DNA of 25,545 bases, from NCBI GenBank assembly GCA_964540135.1, contig CAZILK010000014.1, positions 1-25,545 of the forward strand. The letters run 5' to 3'. This document shows positions 13,795 through 21,985 of this stretch, piece after piece; the stretch's first letter is position 1; every line of letters starts with the position of its first letter. Origin of the DNA: CAZCAQ01 sp964540135. GTDB lineage: Bacteria; Patescibacteriota; WWE3; UBA101185; UBA10185. Made by a program: the position numbers and the translations under genes. The notes under the pieces were generated by a model. It made no database searches. It was not told the DNA's origin and saw only the letters and a program-made list of their open reading frames with translations.

Positions 13795-13827
13795 AACGGC
13801 TTGATTTCTATCAACGCCGTTTTTTTG
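13795..13827 (+). terminator. intrinsic terminator after the AstE-like gene
   Basis: The stem AACGGCTTGAT with ATCAA(C)GCCGTT (one bulge) is followed by seven Ts. Confidence 0.85.
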
Positions 13828-13830
13828 TCC

Positions 13831-13860
13831 TTACAGTAAACCGCATAAATATGTTAAAAT
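13831..13860 (+). promoter_or_regulatory. promoter of the SET-EamA-DUF2156 unit
   Basis: TTACAG (13831-13836), an 18-bp spacer and TAAAAT (13855-13860). The predicted leader is about 27 nt without a Shine-Dalgarno. Confidence 0.5.
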
Positions 13861-13893
13861 TTATTATTGAGACCTAATTTGTGAAATAAAACT

Positions 13894-14403
13894 ATGAGCA
13901 AACAAGTAAAAGCTGTAATTATTGAGTTAAGGCCTTCTAAAATTTTACCTAAGGAGATTGGCCTTTTTGCCGCTAGGGAATTAAAAAAGGATTATATAAT
14001 TGCCAGTGCGGATAAATTTGAAGAAATATTCATACCTTGGTCGCAATGGAAAAGTATAGATAAGATTACAAAAAAGAAAATCGAAGATTTTTGCATGTTA
14101 ACAGAAAAAGGATTTTATGTTCCTCCTGATTTAAACTATCTTTCTGTCCCGTGGAATATGAATCATTCATGCGACTATAATATTGGTTTTGATAGCAAAG
14201 GTAATTTTGTTACAACCAGGTCAGTAAAGACTGGTGAGGAGTTAGTGTGGGATTATGGGATGGGTGTATCATACTCCAAATATAGACTTATTTGTAAATG
14301 TAAAAGTAAAAATTGCAGAAAAATTATTACAGGAAATGATTGGAAGAATAAAGAATTTGTGAATAAGAATAAAAAATATTTCCTTAGAGAGTTGCTAACT
14401 TAA
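13894..14403 (+). CDS. SET-domain protein (putative lysine methyltransferase)
   Basis: A 169-residue protein with the SET fold. GLFAARELKKDYII (23-36) is the opening strand pair. NMNHSCDYNI (88-97) holds the NHSC motif that binds S-adenosylmethionine. GEELVWDYG (114-122) contains the catalytic-loop Tyr. CKCKSKNC (134-141) is a post-SET zinc-binding cysteine cluster. The family methylates lysines, mainly in eukaryotic histones; bacterial members are scattered and few are characterised. It is the first of three tightly packed genes (5-nt gaps). A protein target cannot be deduced; HU (8382-8654) is Lys-rich, which is only suggestive. Confidence 0.85.
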   Translation: MSKQVKAVIIELRPSKILPKEIGLFAARELKKDYIIASADKFEEIFIPWSQWKSIDKITKKKIEDFCMLTEKGFYVPPDLNYLSVPWNMNHSCDYNIGFDSKGNFVTTRSVKTGEELVWDYGMGVSYSKYRLICKCKSKNCRKIITGNDWKNKEFVNKNKKYFLRELLT

Positions 14404-14408
14404 AATAT

Positions 14409-15326
14409 ATGAGCTGGTTTTTGATCGCAATAATAACACCTGTAACAGGAGCATTGGTAAATCATTTTGATAAGTATTTGATTTCCAGGTTCACTAAAGA
14501 TAGCTCTATTGGGGCTTTAATTTTATTTTCATCACTTTTTGCAATTGTAGCTTTACCTATCATATTTTTTATTAACCCATCGGTGCTTCAAGCTACAGGT
14601 TTAGTCGAAGCAATCATATTATTAGTCAATGGTGGCTTGCTTATGCTTGCCATTTTATTTTATCTTTATGCGTTAGAGAGTCACGAAGCTTCTTATATTG
14701 CACCGATGTTCGAATTAATTCCGGTTTTTTCTTTCGTTTTAGGATTTTTTATTCTAGGCGAAGGTTTGGTAGCAAAACAAATATTAGCCGTAATGTTGGT
14801 TATTTTGGGTAGTATTATATTGTCACTCGATCTAGATGGGCGAAGGGTCAAGGTAAAATATAAAATAATTCTACTAATGTTTGGAGCATCATTTTTGTAT
14901 GCAATTAATGCAATTATTTTTAAAATGATAGCAGTAGATCAGAGTTTTGTTGATTCGTTGTTTTGGGATATGTCTGGTAAGGTTATGTTTGGTCTATTGT
15001 TGTTTTTTGGTGTTAAGAGGTATCGAAGAGATTTCCTCGCTTTGATAAAAAACCATCGTTACTATGTCATTGGTTTAAATATTGTGAATGAAATTTTAGG
15101 TTTGGTAGGGATGGTGGCGCTTATATTCGCTGTTTTATTTGCACCAGTTGTGTTAGTTCAAACAGTGGGAAGTTTACAGACTCCTTTAGTATTTATTTTT
15201 GGAATTATTATCACCATATTTTTCCCAAGGTTTGGTAAGGAATCCATGTTGTTTAAACATCTCACACAAAAGATAATTGGTATTATTATAGTTACAGTTG
15301 GAGTATTTTTGTTGGAATTATTTTAA
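14409..15326 (+). CDS. EamA/DMT-family transporter
   Basis: A 305-residue membrane protein with ten predicted helices arranged as two repeats, as in the drug/metabolite transporter EamA family. Each half ends with a long hydrophobic helix; the first repeat contains YLYALESHEASYIAPMFELIPVFSFVLG, a typical EamA pattern. Such proteins usually export amino acids, nucleotides or metabolites. It lies 5 nt after the SET gene and 5 nt before the DUF2156 gene with no Shine-Dalgarno, so translational coupling is likely. The substrate is unknown. Confidence 0.8.
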   Translation: MSWFLIAIITPVTGALVNHFDKYLISRFTKDSSIGALILFSSLFAIVALPIIFFINPSVLQATGLVEAIILLVNGGLLMLAILFYLYALESHEASYIAPMFELIPVFSFVLGFFILGEGLVAKQILAVMLVILGSIILSLDLDGRRVKVKYKIILLMFGASFLYAINAIIFKMIAVDQSFVDSLFWDMSGKVMFGLLLFFGVKRYRRDFLALIKNHRYYVIGLNIVNEILGLVGMVALIFAVLFAPVVLVQTVGSLQTPLVFIFGIIITIFFPRFGKESMLFKHLTQKIIGIIIVTVGVFLLELF

Positions 15327-15331
15327 ATTTT

Positions 15332-16240
15332 ATGTTACCAAAATTCCCTGAATTTAAATCTTTAGAACTTAGCGATAGAGAAGAAATCGAAAAGCTTACT
15401 GCCGATTTTGAGCCATATTCAGATTTTGACTTTATTAGTATGTGGAGCTGGGACATTCAAGGGAGGTTCAAAGTATCTGAACTGAACGATAATCTTGTAG
15501 TGGTTTTAACCGACCATTTCACAGATGAGCCTTTTTACTCAATTTTAGGAAATAATGAAATAAACGCTTCACTAAAGCAAATTTTTGCATTCCCTTTATC
15601 GAATAGCCTATATAAAGACGAACTTAGATTAGTTCCTGAGATAAGTTTGGAGGGGATCGATTTAAACAAGTATTTAATTGAGATTGACTTAAATAACTAT
15701 GATTATATCTTTGATTTGAGTGAGCACGTAAAATATGAAGGTGCTAAATTTGCAAGTAAAAGAAAATTGTACAATAGATTTTTAAGAGATCATCCCGAGG
15801 CAGTTGTAAGAATATTAGATTTGGGTATACCTAATGATTCTAAATTAGTCTTAGCTTTAGCTGAAGAGTGGATGGTGAGTAAGACAAATGATATGAATGG
15901 TGTAAATTTAGTTAAAGAATTCCTTGCTATTAAAAAATTCTTATCGCTCAGCTTGCATAATGTTTTGTGCGTAGGAGTTTTCATAGGTCAAAAGTTAATT
16001 GGATGTGAGGTTTTTGCGATTACTGGTGGTAACTATGCTATTTCACATTTTGCGAAAACATTACCAAAGTTTACTGGTTTATATGAATATCAGGTAAGTA
16101 AAAGTGCTGAAATGTTGTTGCAAAAGGGCGTGAAATTCTTAAACGCTGAAGAAGACCTTGGTTTGGAGTCGCTTAGATTTTCGAAGAATTCGTATAGGCC
16201 GATAAAATTTCTTAAGAAGTTCAGTATTCGGGAAAAGTAG
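15332..16240 (+). CDS. DUF2156-like (phosphatidylglycerol lysyltransferase C-terminal type) protein
   Basis: A 302-residue soluble protein. The N-terminal part ends in an FDFISMWSW stretch. A double GNAT-like acyltransferase fold follows, with KFASKRKLYNRFLRDHPEAVVRIL and a C-terminal LNAEEDLGLESLRFSKNSYRPIKFLKKF. That ending is the conserved motif of DUF2156 and aminoacyl-phosphatidylglycerol synthase C-terminal domains, which use aminoacyl-tRNA as donor. The membrane flippase domain of MprF is missing. The adjacent EamA transporter could supply membrane function, but this is speculation. It is third in the SET-EamA-DUF2156 unit. Confidence 0.65.
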   Translation: MLPKFPEFKSLELSDREEIEKLTADFEPYSDFDFISMWSWDIQGRFKVSELNDNLVVVLTDHFTDEPFYSILGNNEINASLKQIFAFPLSNSLYKDELRLVPEISLEGIDLNKYLIEIDLNNYDYIFDLSEHVKYEGAKFASKRKLYNRFLRDHPEAVVRILDLGIPNDSKLVLALAEEWMVSKTNDMNGVNLVKEFLAIKKFLSLSLHNVLCVGVFIGQKLIGCEVFAITGGNYAISHFAKTLPKFTGLYEYQVSKSAEMLLQKGVKFLNAEEDLGLESLRFSKNSYRPIKFLKKFSIREK

Positions 16241-16243
16241 GTA

Positions 16244-16256
16244 TTTATGGTATAAT
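16244..16256 (+). promoter_or_regulatory. extended -10 promoter of the sensor operon
   Basis: TTTATGGTATAAT includes TGG followed by TATAAT (16251-16256). The identical 13-mer recurs at 18836-18848. The predicted start is near 16263; the -35 is weak. Confidence 0.6.
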
Positions 16257-16279
16257 TAGAGGGTAATAAAATAAAACAT

Positions 16280-17113
16280 ATGATCAGCGATTTTATTAGG
16301 CAGATAAAACAAAACAATGCTCTTAAGTTAGTTTTGGCACTGTTTTTACTTTTTACTTTTTGGTGGATATCTATATATGTAAGAGGTTTGACTGATGCCT
16401 CAGAGAATGATTATTTTACTATCACTTATCCTATTATTTCATTGATTGGTGGAATAGTAGGTTGGTCATTTGCACGGAAATGGGGTGGTTTAAAGAGTAC
16501 TTTAGGGATATCAATATCCATGTTTTCTTTTGGACTACTGGCCCAGTTCCTAGGGCAGATGCTATATGTTTATTACATTTATATTCTCGGTATTGATGAA
16601 CCTTACCCTTCGATTGGAGATGTCAGTTATTTAGCAAGTGTGATTTTTTATATCGTCGGTGTATATTATTTAGCAAAAGTTAGTGGTATTAGATTCACAA
16701 CTAATACATTAAAAGGTAAGCTTTTGGCGGTTTTGGTTCCAATACTGATTTTAGTTCTTTCTTATTTTGTTTTACTAAAAGATTATGTCATAGATTTTTC
16801 TGACCCTGTATTATTGTTTTTTGACTTCGGTTTTCCTATAGGTCAAGCGGTGTATGTTTCCATCGCACTGTTAGCATTATTTATTTCTAAGGATATCTTA
16901 GGTGGGATGATGAGGAAACCAATAATGTTGCTAATTTTTGCTTTAGTCTTCCAGTATTTTGCAGACTTCGCATACTCTTATCAGTACAGTGTTAATCCAG
17001 ATTCTATGTATGTGGGTGACTTTCTGGACTACCTATATTTTGCCTCATATTTCTTGATGACAATATCTTTATTTGCCATCGGCAACATGTTTTATAAAGT
17101 TCAAGAATCATAA
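16280..17113 (+). CDS. multi-helix membrane protein, possible sensor component
   Basis: A 277-residue protein with about eight membrane helices and short loops. The loop EPYPSIGDVSYLA resembles the PS-x-A/G-D motif of membrane input domains found in some bacterial diguanylate cyclases and histidine kinases. No catalytic domain is present. It is followed at 4 nt by a 98-residue protein and then by a soluble histidine kinase, so it could be the separate membrane sensor for that kinase. The assignment rests on this context and one motif. Confidence 0.6.
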   Translation: MISDFIRQIKQNNALKLVLALFLLFTFWWISIYVRGLTDASENDYFTITYPIISLIGGIVGWSFARKWGGLKSTLGISISMFSFGLLAQFLGQMLYVYYIYILGIDEPYPSIGDVSYLASVIFYIVGVYYLAKVSGIRFTTNTLKGKLLAVLVPILILVLSYFVLLKDYVIDFSDPVLLFFDFGFPIGQAVYVSIALLALFISKDILGGMMRKPIMLLIFALVFQYFADFAYSYQYSVNPDSMYVGDFLDYLYFASYFLMTISLFAIGNMFYKVQES

Positions 17114-17117
17114 ATAT

Positions 17118-17414
17118 ATGACAACTGTAACTTCTACAACAATCTTTCAACAAATTTCCGTTCGCATTATTAAAGAACAGGAGCTTGTTATTGGTCCTGT
17201 TGCTTGGGAAGAAGCAAAAAAGGTAGAAGGACTTTCAGTTAATCAACAAACAGGCGAAGTGGTTATTACAGGTGATCCAAAAGATATCCTAAATCGGTTA
17301 GTGGCACAGTACTCGCGATTGTTTGGGCAGGTGTCCAGGGAAGTATGTAAAGAAGCTGTGCAGGATTTAGTAGTAGAGTTGCCCGCAGATGATGTGCCTT
17401 CTAGTCTTCAATAA
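17118..17414 (+). CDS. 98-residue protein between membrane sensor and histidine kinase, unknown function
   Basis: A small soluble protein I cannot assign to a named family. It contains ELVIGPVAWEEAKKVEG, a predicted strand-turn-strand with GEVVITGDPKDILNRLV, and YSRLFGQVSREVCKEAV, ending in a short acidic tail. The ATG at 17118 is chosen over an upstream in-frame ATG at 17073, which lies inside the preceding gene. It lies 4 nt after the membrane protein and 20 nt before the kinase. It may link the two, for example as an adaptor or ligand-binding module; this is inference. Confidence 0.6.
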   Translation: MTTVTSTTIFQQISVRIIKEQELVIGPVAWEEAKKVEGLSVNQQTGEVVITGDPKDILNRLVAQYSRLFGQVSREVCKEAVQDLVVELPADDVPSSLQ

Positions 17415-17434
17415 TCGTTTCAATAAAAATAAAA

Positions 17435-18823
17435 ATGGCAAATAAAACTGCAAATGACACAAATTTGCAGGAGCTTAATGAGCAAATTTATAAGCACAGC
17501 CTAGAATTAGCTGAGGTAAATAAAACTCTTTCGCTCCTTCGTAAGCTTTATCAAATTAGCTTACTTACCTTAGACCCGGCTCAGCTTTCCGAAAAGATTT
17601 CGGATATAGTCCGGGTTGATTTAAATATGGAGGTTGTTGGTGTTCTCTTATATGACGAGCAAAAAAAGATTTTGAATCCTTTTGTTTTTTCAAAGTCGGA
17701 GAGATATCGAAAGGCTTCTACAGAATTAAAAACAGACTTAGATAAGCAAAAACTAGATACTCCAGAACAAAATCCACTCCTAAAGAAAGTTATTTTAGAA
17801 AAGCAGTGGCAGACCGCTGGAAGCATGCAGGATATTTATGGAGAGTGGGTGAAGGTAGATAAGTTAAAAAAACTAGACGAAGAGGCTCATCTTCAAAATA
17901 TTTTGTTGTACCCATTATTAACCCAAGACAGTTTGATAGGAGTGTTGTTGCTTGGTCTTAACAGGCCGTATGATTCGGTTAATGATTTCGAAAAAGATGC
18001 TATATCTAGCCTCATCGATGTAGTAGCTGTTGCTTTAGATAAGGCATTAATTTACGAACAATTAGAGGCTTTAAATAAACAACTAGTCGCCCTAGATAAA
18101 GCACGAGCAGAGTTCATTTCTATTGCTAGTCATCAATTAAGAACCCCGCCTGCAACTATTAAGTGGTATTTGGGCGCGGTATTGAACGGTGATTTTGGTG
18201 AATTATCTACTGAACTCCATGCTGCGATCGAACGAGCTAATGTCACAAACGAAGCGCAGATTTCAACAATAGATGATTTACTGAATGCCTCTAGAATTGA
18301 ACGAGGGAAGCTTGAATTTTTCTTTGAAAAGAATTCTTTGGAAAAAGTGGTTTCCGATTTAGTGGTTCAGATGCAGCCTCTGGCACAAATGAAGAAAATG
18401 AATATTGTTTACAGACCCCCAAGTGAGGTTTACCCAGATATCATGATGGATAAAGAAAAAGTCCGCCAAGTTGTGAATAATATGATTGATAACGCTATTA
18501 AATATTCCAAAGCAGGGGATATTTTAGTGAGTTTGGAAAAGGTGGATAGAGATCTAGTGGTGAAAGTAAAGGATACTGGGAAGGGGATAAGTGCAGACGA
18601 GCTAAAGACTATATTCGATAAGTACACCAGAGGCCATGATTCCGTCACACACGCCACTGGCTTGGGTTTGGGGATGTATGTGGCAAAAATCATTATAGAG
18701 CAGCATAATGGCCAAATTTGGGCCGAAAGCGCAGGTGCTGGCAAGGGTTCAACCTTCATTTTTAGCCTACCAATAGAGAGTAAAATCCACGATACGAGTG
18801 TGGATTTAATGAAAGAAAACTGA
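17435..18823 (+). CDS. GAF-domain sensor histidine kinase
   Basis: A 462-residue soluble kinase. An N-terminal coiled coil (10-40) is followed by a GAF domain (about 40-210), a linker helix, HisKA with H233 in FISIASHQLRTP, and HATPase_c. The ATP-site boxes are all present: N353 in MIDNAIKYS, G1 DTGKGIS (380-386), and G2 GLGLGMYVAK (409-418). HQLRTPPATIKWYL matches the phospho-acceptor helix. There is no membrane helix, so sensing is cytoplasmic or through the adjacent membrane protein. No response regulator is adjacent; the single-domain regulator at 8732-9178 is a candidate partner. Confidence 0.9.
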   Translation: MANKTANDTNLQELNEQIYKHSLELAEVNKTLSLLRKLYQISLLTLDPAQLSEKISDIVRVDLNMEVVGVLLYDEQKKILNPFVFSKSERYRKASTELKTDLDKQKLDTPEQNPLLKKVILEKQWQTAGSMQDIYGEWVKVDKLKKLDEEAHLQNILLYPLLTQDSLIGVLLLGLNRPYDSVNDFEKDAISSLIDVVAVALDKALIYEQLEALNKQLVALDKARAEFISIASHQLRTPPATIKWYLGAVLNGDFGELSTELHAAIERANVTNEAQISTIDDLLNASRIERGKLEFFFEKNSLEKVVSDLVVQMQPLAQMKKMNIVYRPPSEVYPDIMMDKEKVRQVVNNMIDNAIKYSKAGDILVSLEKVDRDLVVKVKDTGKGISADELKTIFDKYTRGHDSVTHATGLGLGMYVAKIIIEQHNGQIWAESAGAGKGSTFIFSLPIESKIHDTSVDLMKEN

Positions 18824-18870
18824 CTTTAGTGCAGATTTATGGTATAATGAATTTAGCTAAGTTTAGCTAA
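18820..18870 (+). promoter_or_regulatory. promoter with tandem palindromic operator-like repeats upstream of yjbQ
   Basis: CTGACT (18820-18825), a 17-bp spacer and TATAAT (18843-18848), with TGG extension. Over the predicted start lie two copies of the palindrome TTAGCTAA (18853-18860 and 18863-18870), spaced 10 bp apart, on one DNA face. Confidence 0.6.
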
Positions 18871-18873
18871 ACG

Positions 18874-19317
18874 ATGACAACATTTCATAAAAGAATTGAA
18901 GTGACATCCAAAAAACAATTTGAGCTGATAGATGTAACCAGCCAAGCCAACACTGTTGTTAAAGAGAGCGGTGTTAGCAGCGGGATGGCGTTAATTTATA
19001 ATCCTCATACAACAGCAAGCATACGGCTTACTCACAAGGAGCCAATGCTGGAGCAGGATATAATGAAGATGCTGTATAAATTAGTCCCACTGGAAGAAAA
19101 CTACAGTCATGATGTTTTTGAGTTGCGAAGTGAAGTAGATGTAATTGAGCGCAGTAATGGTCATGCTCATTTAAAATCTTTTTTGCTTGGTTCATCGGAG
19201 ACAGTACCAATTATGGATGGCGAGCTGGCGTTGGGTGAGAAACAGACTTTATTCTTTGTGGAATGCGACGGTGGTCGTAGTAGAGATTTTCATCTTTTTA
19301 TTTACGGAGAGCAATAG
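18874..19317 (+). CDS. yjbQ: YjbQ/UPF0047 family protein
   Basis: A 147-residue protein matching the UPF0047/YjbQ family: NPHTTASIRL (43-52), ERSNGHAHLKSFLLGSSETVPI, GELALGEKQTLFFVECDGGRSR. Its conserved His residues form the family's metal-site cluster. Members have been described as having weak thiamine phosphate synthase activity, but the physiological role is unclear. Length is normal. The promoter with TTAGCTAA repeats suggests regulated expression. No Shine-Dalgarno precedes the ATG at 18874. It overlaps its terminator stem by a few bases. Confidence 0.85.
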   Translation: MTTFHKRIEVTSKKQFELIDVTSQANTVVKESGVSSGMALIYNPHTTASIRLTHKEPMLEQDIMKMLYKLVPLEENYSHDVFELRSEVDVIERSNGHAHLKSFLLGSSETVPIMDGELALGEKQTLFFVECDGGRSRDFHLFIYGEQ

Positions 19318-19339
19318 GATTTTTCCTGTTGCTTTTTTA
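19310..19339 (+). terminator. intrinsic terminator overlapping the yjbQ stop
   Basis: A 10-bp stem (19310-19319 with 19324-19333, one G-U) with a TTTT loop ends in a T run. The stop codon at 19315-19317 lies in the stem. Confidence 0.8.
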
Positions 19340-19428
19340 TTTGTAATTATTCCGGCAGTGGTCGATATACCGGAGACTAAAATATTGTATTAGCTTAAAT
19401 AAGCTTGTACAGAAAGGAACAATTTCTT

Positions 19429-20118
19429 ATGGATTATTATAACGATTACCCTTATGTTGTTCAGGATTCAATTTATGGCCTGTACGATAGGGTGATTCAA
19501 TTCTTACCAAATTTAATCGCGGCAGTTATCGTATTATTGCTCGGTTGGATTATCGGTATCTTTTTGGGAAATTTGCTTAAGCGTGCGTTGGTGTCTGTTG
19601 GCATCGATGGCTTAGGCGATCAACTAGGTCTAAAACAATTATCAGATCGCAGTGGCAGAACAATAAAAATTTCTGGCATTGTACATTGGATAATTAAATG
19701 GTTCTTCATTTTAGCTAGCATTATTGCAGCTGCAGATATCCTAGGATTAAGTGACATTACCAGCTTCTTCTATTCTGATGTCTTGGGTTATGCAGGACAT
19801 GTAGTGATTGCTATGGTCATCATCTTACTTGGTATTATCGCTGCTAATTTCTTGGGCGATGTTATCAAGGGAACTGTTAAAGCTGGTGGATTTGAATCAG
19901 GTAATATGCTTGGTTCTTTAGCTCGCTGGGCAATTATTGCTTTCGCTACAATTGCTGCACTAAGTGAGTTACAAATCGCTGAAGCTTTCTTACTTGATCT
20001 GTTCCGTGCCATAATCGCTATGATTGCTATTGCTGGTGGTTTGGCATTTGGTCTCGGCGGTAAGGACCATGCAAAGAAAGTCTTAGACCATGTCGAAGAT
20101 GGTCTTAGTAAGCGCTAA
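19429..20118 (+). CDS. CmpX-like multi-helix membrane protein (MscS-related)
   Basis: A 229-residue protein with five predicted membrane helices. The sequence FLPNLIAAVIVLLLGWIIGIFLGNLLKRAL near the start and RAIIAMIAIAGGLAFGLGGKDHAKKVLD near the end match the conserved TM_helix repeat and the AFGLGGKD motif of small mechanosensitive-channel-like proteins. The ATG at 19429 has AAAGGA 10 nt upstream; a TTG at 19405 is rejected. It is monocistronic by its terminators. A role in osmotic or mechanical stress is inferred from the family only. Confidence 0.75.
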   Translation: MDYYNDYPYVVQDSIYGLYDRVIQFLPNLIAAVIVLLLGWIIGIFLGNLLKRALVSVGIDGLGDQLGLKQLSDRSGRTIKISGIVHWIIKWFFILASIIAAADILGLSDITSFFYSDVLGYAGHVVIAMVIILLGIIAANFLGDVIKGTVKAGGFESGNMLGSLARWAIIAFATIAALSELQIAEAFLLDLFRAIIAMIAIAGGLAFGLGGKDHAKKVLDHVEDGLSKR

Positions 20119-20143
20119 AACACAAAACTAAAATAAAATTATT

Positions 20144-20181
20144 AAATCTCCCTTGCAGGGCCCTGCTTGGGAGATTTTTTT
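20144..20181 (+). terminator. intrinsic terminator after the CmpX-like gene
   Basis: A perfect two-part stem, AAATCTCCC/GGGAGATTT (20144-20152 with 20169-20177) plus GCAGG/CCTGC inside, ends in seven Ts. Confidence 0.92.
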
Positions 20182-20190
20182 ATACCAAAA

Positions 20191-20199
20191 TGCTATTAT
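20191..20199 (+). promoter_or_regulatory. extended -10 promoter of mltG (leaderless)
   Basis: TGC then TATTAT (20194-20199). The start falls at 20206, the A of the ATG, so the mRNA is predicted to be leaderless. Confidence 0.6.
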
Positions 20200-20205
20200 A
20201 CTCAT

Positions 20206-21081
20206 ATGGTTAAAAGGTTGTTTCCAATAACAATTTTATTGATTTTCGTTTTAATTATCGTCGGAGTTTGGAAGGTCTATAGCGATTATAAAACAGCACA
20301 AAGAGAGCGCTTAACACAGCTTCAGCAAAAAGCCGAAGAGGTTCAAGTCACCATTATTGAGGGTTGGACTACCGAGCAGATTGCTGCCAAATTAGCTTCT
20401 TCTGGTATGTTTTCCGAAGAAGAATTTTTAGATGCCGTAAAAAAGTTTAACCTTGGTTCCTACGCTCTAGTCATGGATAAACCCTCTGGCACAGGTCTAG
20501 AAGGTTACTTGTTTCCAGATACTTATCGTTTTGCGAAGGGTGCTACCCCAGAAGATGTTATTACTAAGATGCTTAGCAATTTTACGAACCGAATGAGATC
20601 TATAAATGTTCTAGAGTCCGAATTAACCTATACTATCCCTGGTTACGAGTCCTTAGAAGTTTCAGGGGGTGATCATAAGCCTGGTATGTCGTTGTACGAT
20701 ATTTTAACACTCGCATCAATTGTAGAAGCAGAAAGTGGTTCTAGTAGTAATATGAGTTTAGCTGAAGAACGAGCTTTGATTGCCGGTGTATTTTATAACC
20801 GTATGTTAATTGGCCAAGGACTTGAAAGTGACGCGACGGTAAATTATATTACTGGTAAGAATGATCCGGGAGTAAGTATTAAGGATACAGAAATAAACTC
20901 ACCGTATAATACTTATCGTTATGCTGGTTTGCCCCCTGGACCAATCGGTAATCCATCTTTGGGAAGTATTCAGGCTGTGATGAGACCAACGAAATCAGAG
21001 TTCTATTATTTCCTACATAAACAGCCATCTGGTGAAGTTCAGTTTTCAAAAACATTTGCCGAGCATATCCAGAAAAAATAA
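20206..21081 (+). CDS. mltG: endolytic murein transglycosylase MltG
   Basis: A 291-residue YceG/MltG-family enzyme that cuts nascent peptidoglycan glycan strands at the membrane. An N-terminal membrane anchor (about 5-23) is followed by a LysM-like region (about 45-90: VTIIEGWTTEQIAAKL) and the lytic domain. GLEGYLFPDTYRF (97-109), ASIVEAES with catalytic E174, and AGVFYNRMLIGQGLESDATVNY are diagnostic. SPYNTYRYAGLPPGPIGNPSL (ending near residue 255) closes the active site. The start at 20206 is chosen from the promoter; an in-frame start at 20167 lies in the upstream terminator. Length is slightly short for the family. Confidence 0.92.
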   Translation: MVKRLFPITILLIFVLIIVGVWKVYSDYKTAQRERLTQLQQKAEEVQVTIIEGWTTEQIAAKLASSGMFSEEEFLDAVKKFNLGSYALVMDKPSGTGLEGYLFPDTYRFAKGATPEDVITKMLSNFTNRMRSINVLESELTYTIPGYESLEVSGGDHKPGMSLYDILTLASIVEAESGSSSNMSLAEERALIAGVFYNRMLIGQGLESDATVNYITGKNDPGVSIKDTEINSPYNTYRYAGLPPGPIGNPSLGSIQAVMRPTKSEFYYFLHKQPSGEVQFSKTFAEHIQKK

Positions 21082-21107
21082 AACCTTGCTACCAGAGCAA
21101 GGTTTTT
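21080..21107. terminator. bidirectional terminator between mltG and fmt
   Basis: The stem AACCTTGCT/AGCAAGGTT (with A/T extension) has a 5-nt loop. It serves the + strand, and it includes the last codons of fmt on the - strand. Confidence 0.85.
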
Positions 21108-21985
21108 GAATTAAAGTCAGGATAACCGTTTAGAAAATCTTTAATGGAGACTGGGTTTTTACCTTCCAGCTGAACTGTGATCAACTGTAAGTAGGTGTTA
21201 TTACCGCAGGTAATTGTTTCTGCAGTGCTTTCTGTGTGGGGTCTGCAATCCAGAATTTTTAAAATTTTTCCTTGCCAACTAGTATAGATTCCAGGCCATG
21301 GCTGATAAGCTCTAAATTGATTATAAATTTCTTGAGCTGTTTGATCCCAGTTTATTTTTCCATCTTCTTTGGAAATTATTTTTGAACCAGTTGCTATATC
21401 ATGGTTCTGAACTTGAGGTTCAATTTTTCCAGACTCATAATTTGGCAAAGTTTCTAAGATTAAGTCTGCCGATGCTATCGCTAACTTACTTTGTAAGCTA
21501 ATGTTGGTATCGTTTGGATCAATATCTAATTCTTGCATGGCTAAGATAGGGCCATGATCTACTAACTCATCGAGGATAAAGATTGAAGTGCCTGTTTTTG
21601 TCTCACCATTAAGAAGTGCGAACTGTACTGGCGCAGGTCCCCGATATTTTGGTAGCAGAGAAAAGTGAACATTAATCGTTTTGAGTGGGGGAATGTCCAG
21701 TAGATCCACAGGGAGAATTTTCCCATATGAAACCACCACAAAAATATCTGCTTCAAATTTTTTTAGCTCCTCTAGAAATTCGGGATTGTTTTTAACCTTT
21801 GTAGGTTTTAGGACAGGCAAGTTCAACCGTAATGCTTCGTTAGCGATCGCGCTTGGCGAGAGAACCTGCTTTCGTCCAACCGGTTTGTCTGGGGTTGTTA
21901 CTACTGCTAATACTTGGTGATGCTTTTTTAAAGCACTCAAAATAGGAATCCCAATCTCGGATGTTCCAAAATAAACTATTTTCAT
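21089..21985 (-). CDS. fmt: methionyl-tRNA formyltransferase
   Basis: A 298-residue enzyme that formylates Met-tRNA(fMet) with 10-formyl-THF for initiation. The catalytic triad is N105, H107 (INVHFSLLPKYRGPAP) and D143 (LVDHGPI), matching the known spacing. The N-terminal IVYFGTSEIGIPIL is the Rossmann start, and the C-terminal OB-fold follows WDQTAQEIYNQFRAYQPWPG. The start overlaps the exonuclease gene by 4 nt (ATGA), indicating coupling. It is the last gene of the operon with def. The C-terminus lies inside a bidirectional terminator. Confidence 0.95.
   Translation of the reverse strand: MKIVYFGTSEIGIPILSALKKHHQVLAVVTTPDKPVGRKQVLSPSAIANEALRLNLPVLKPTKVKNNPEFLEELKKFEADIFVVVSYGKILPVDLLDIPPLKTINVHFSLLPKYRGPAPVQFALLNGETKTGTSIFILDELVDHGPILAMQELDIDPNDTNISLQSKLAIASADLILETLPNYESGKIEPQVQNHDIATGSKIISKEDGKINWDQTAQEIYNQFRAYQPWPGIYTSWQGKILKILDCRPHTESTAETITCGNNTYLQLITVQLEGKNPVSIKDFLNGYPDFNSKTLLW

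Noticed and set aside
20167..20205. Upstream in-frame start for MltG
   Set aside because: It lies in the preceding terminator and upstream of the mapped -10 box.
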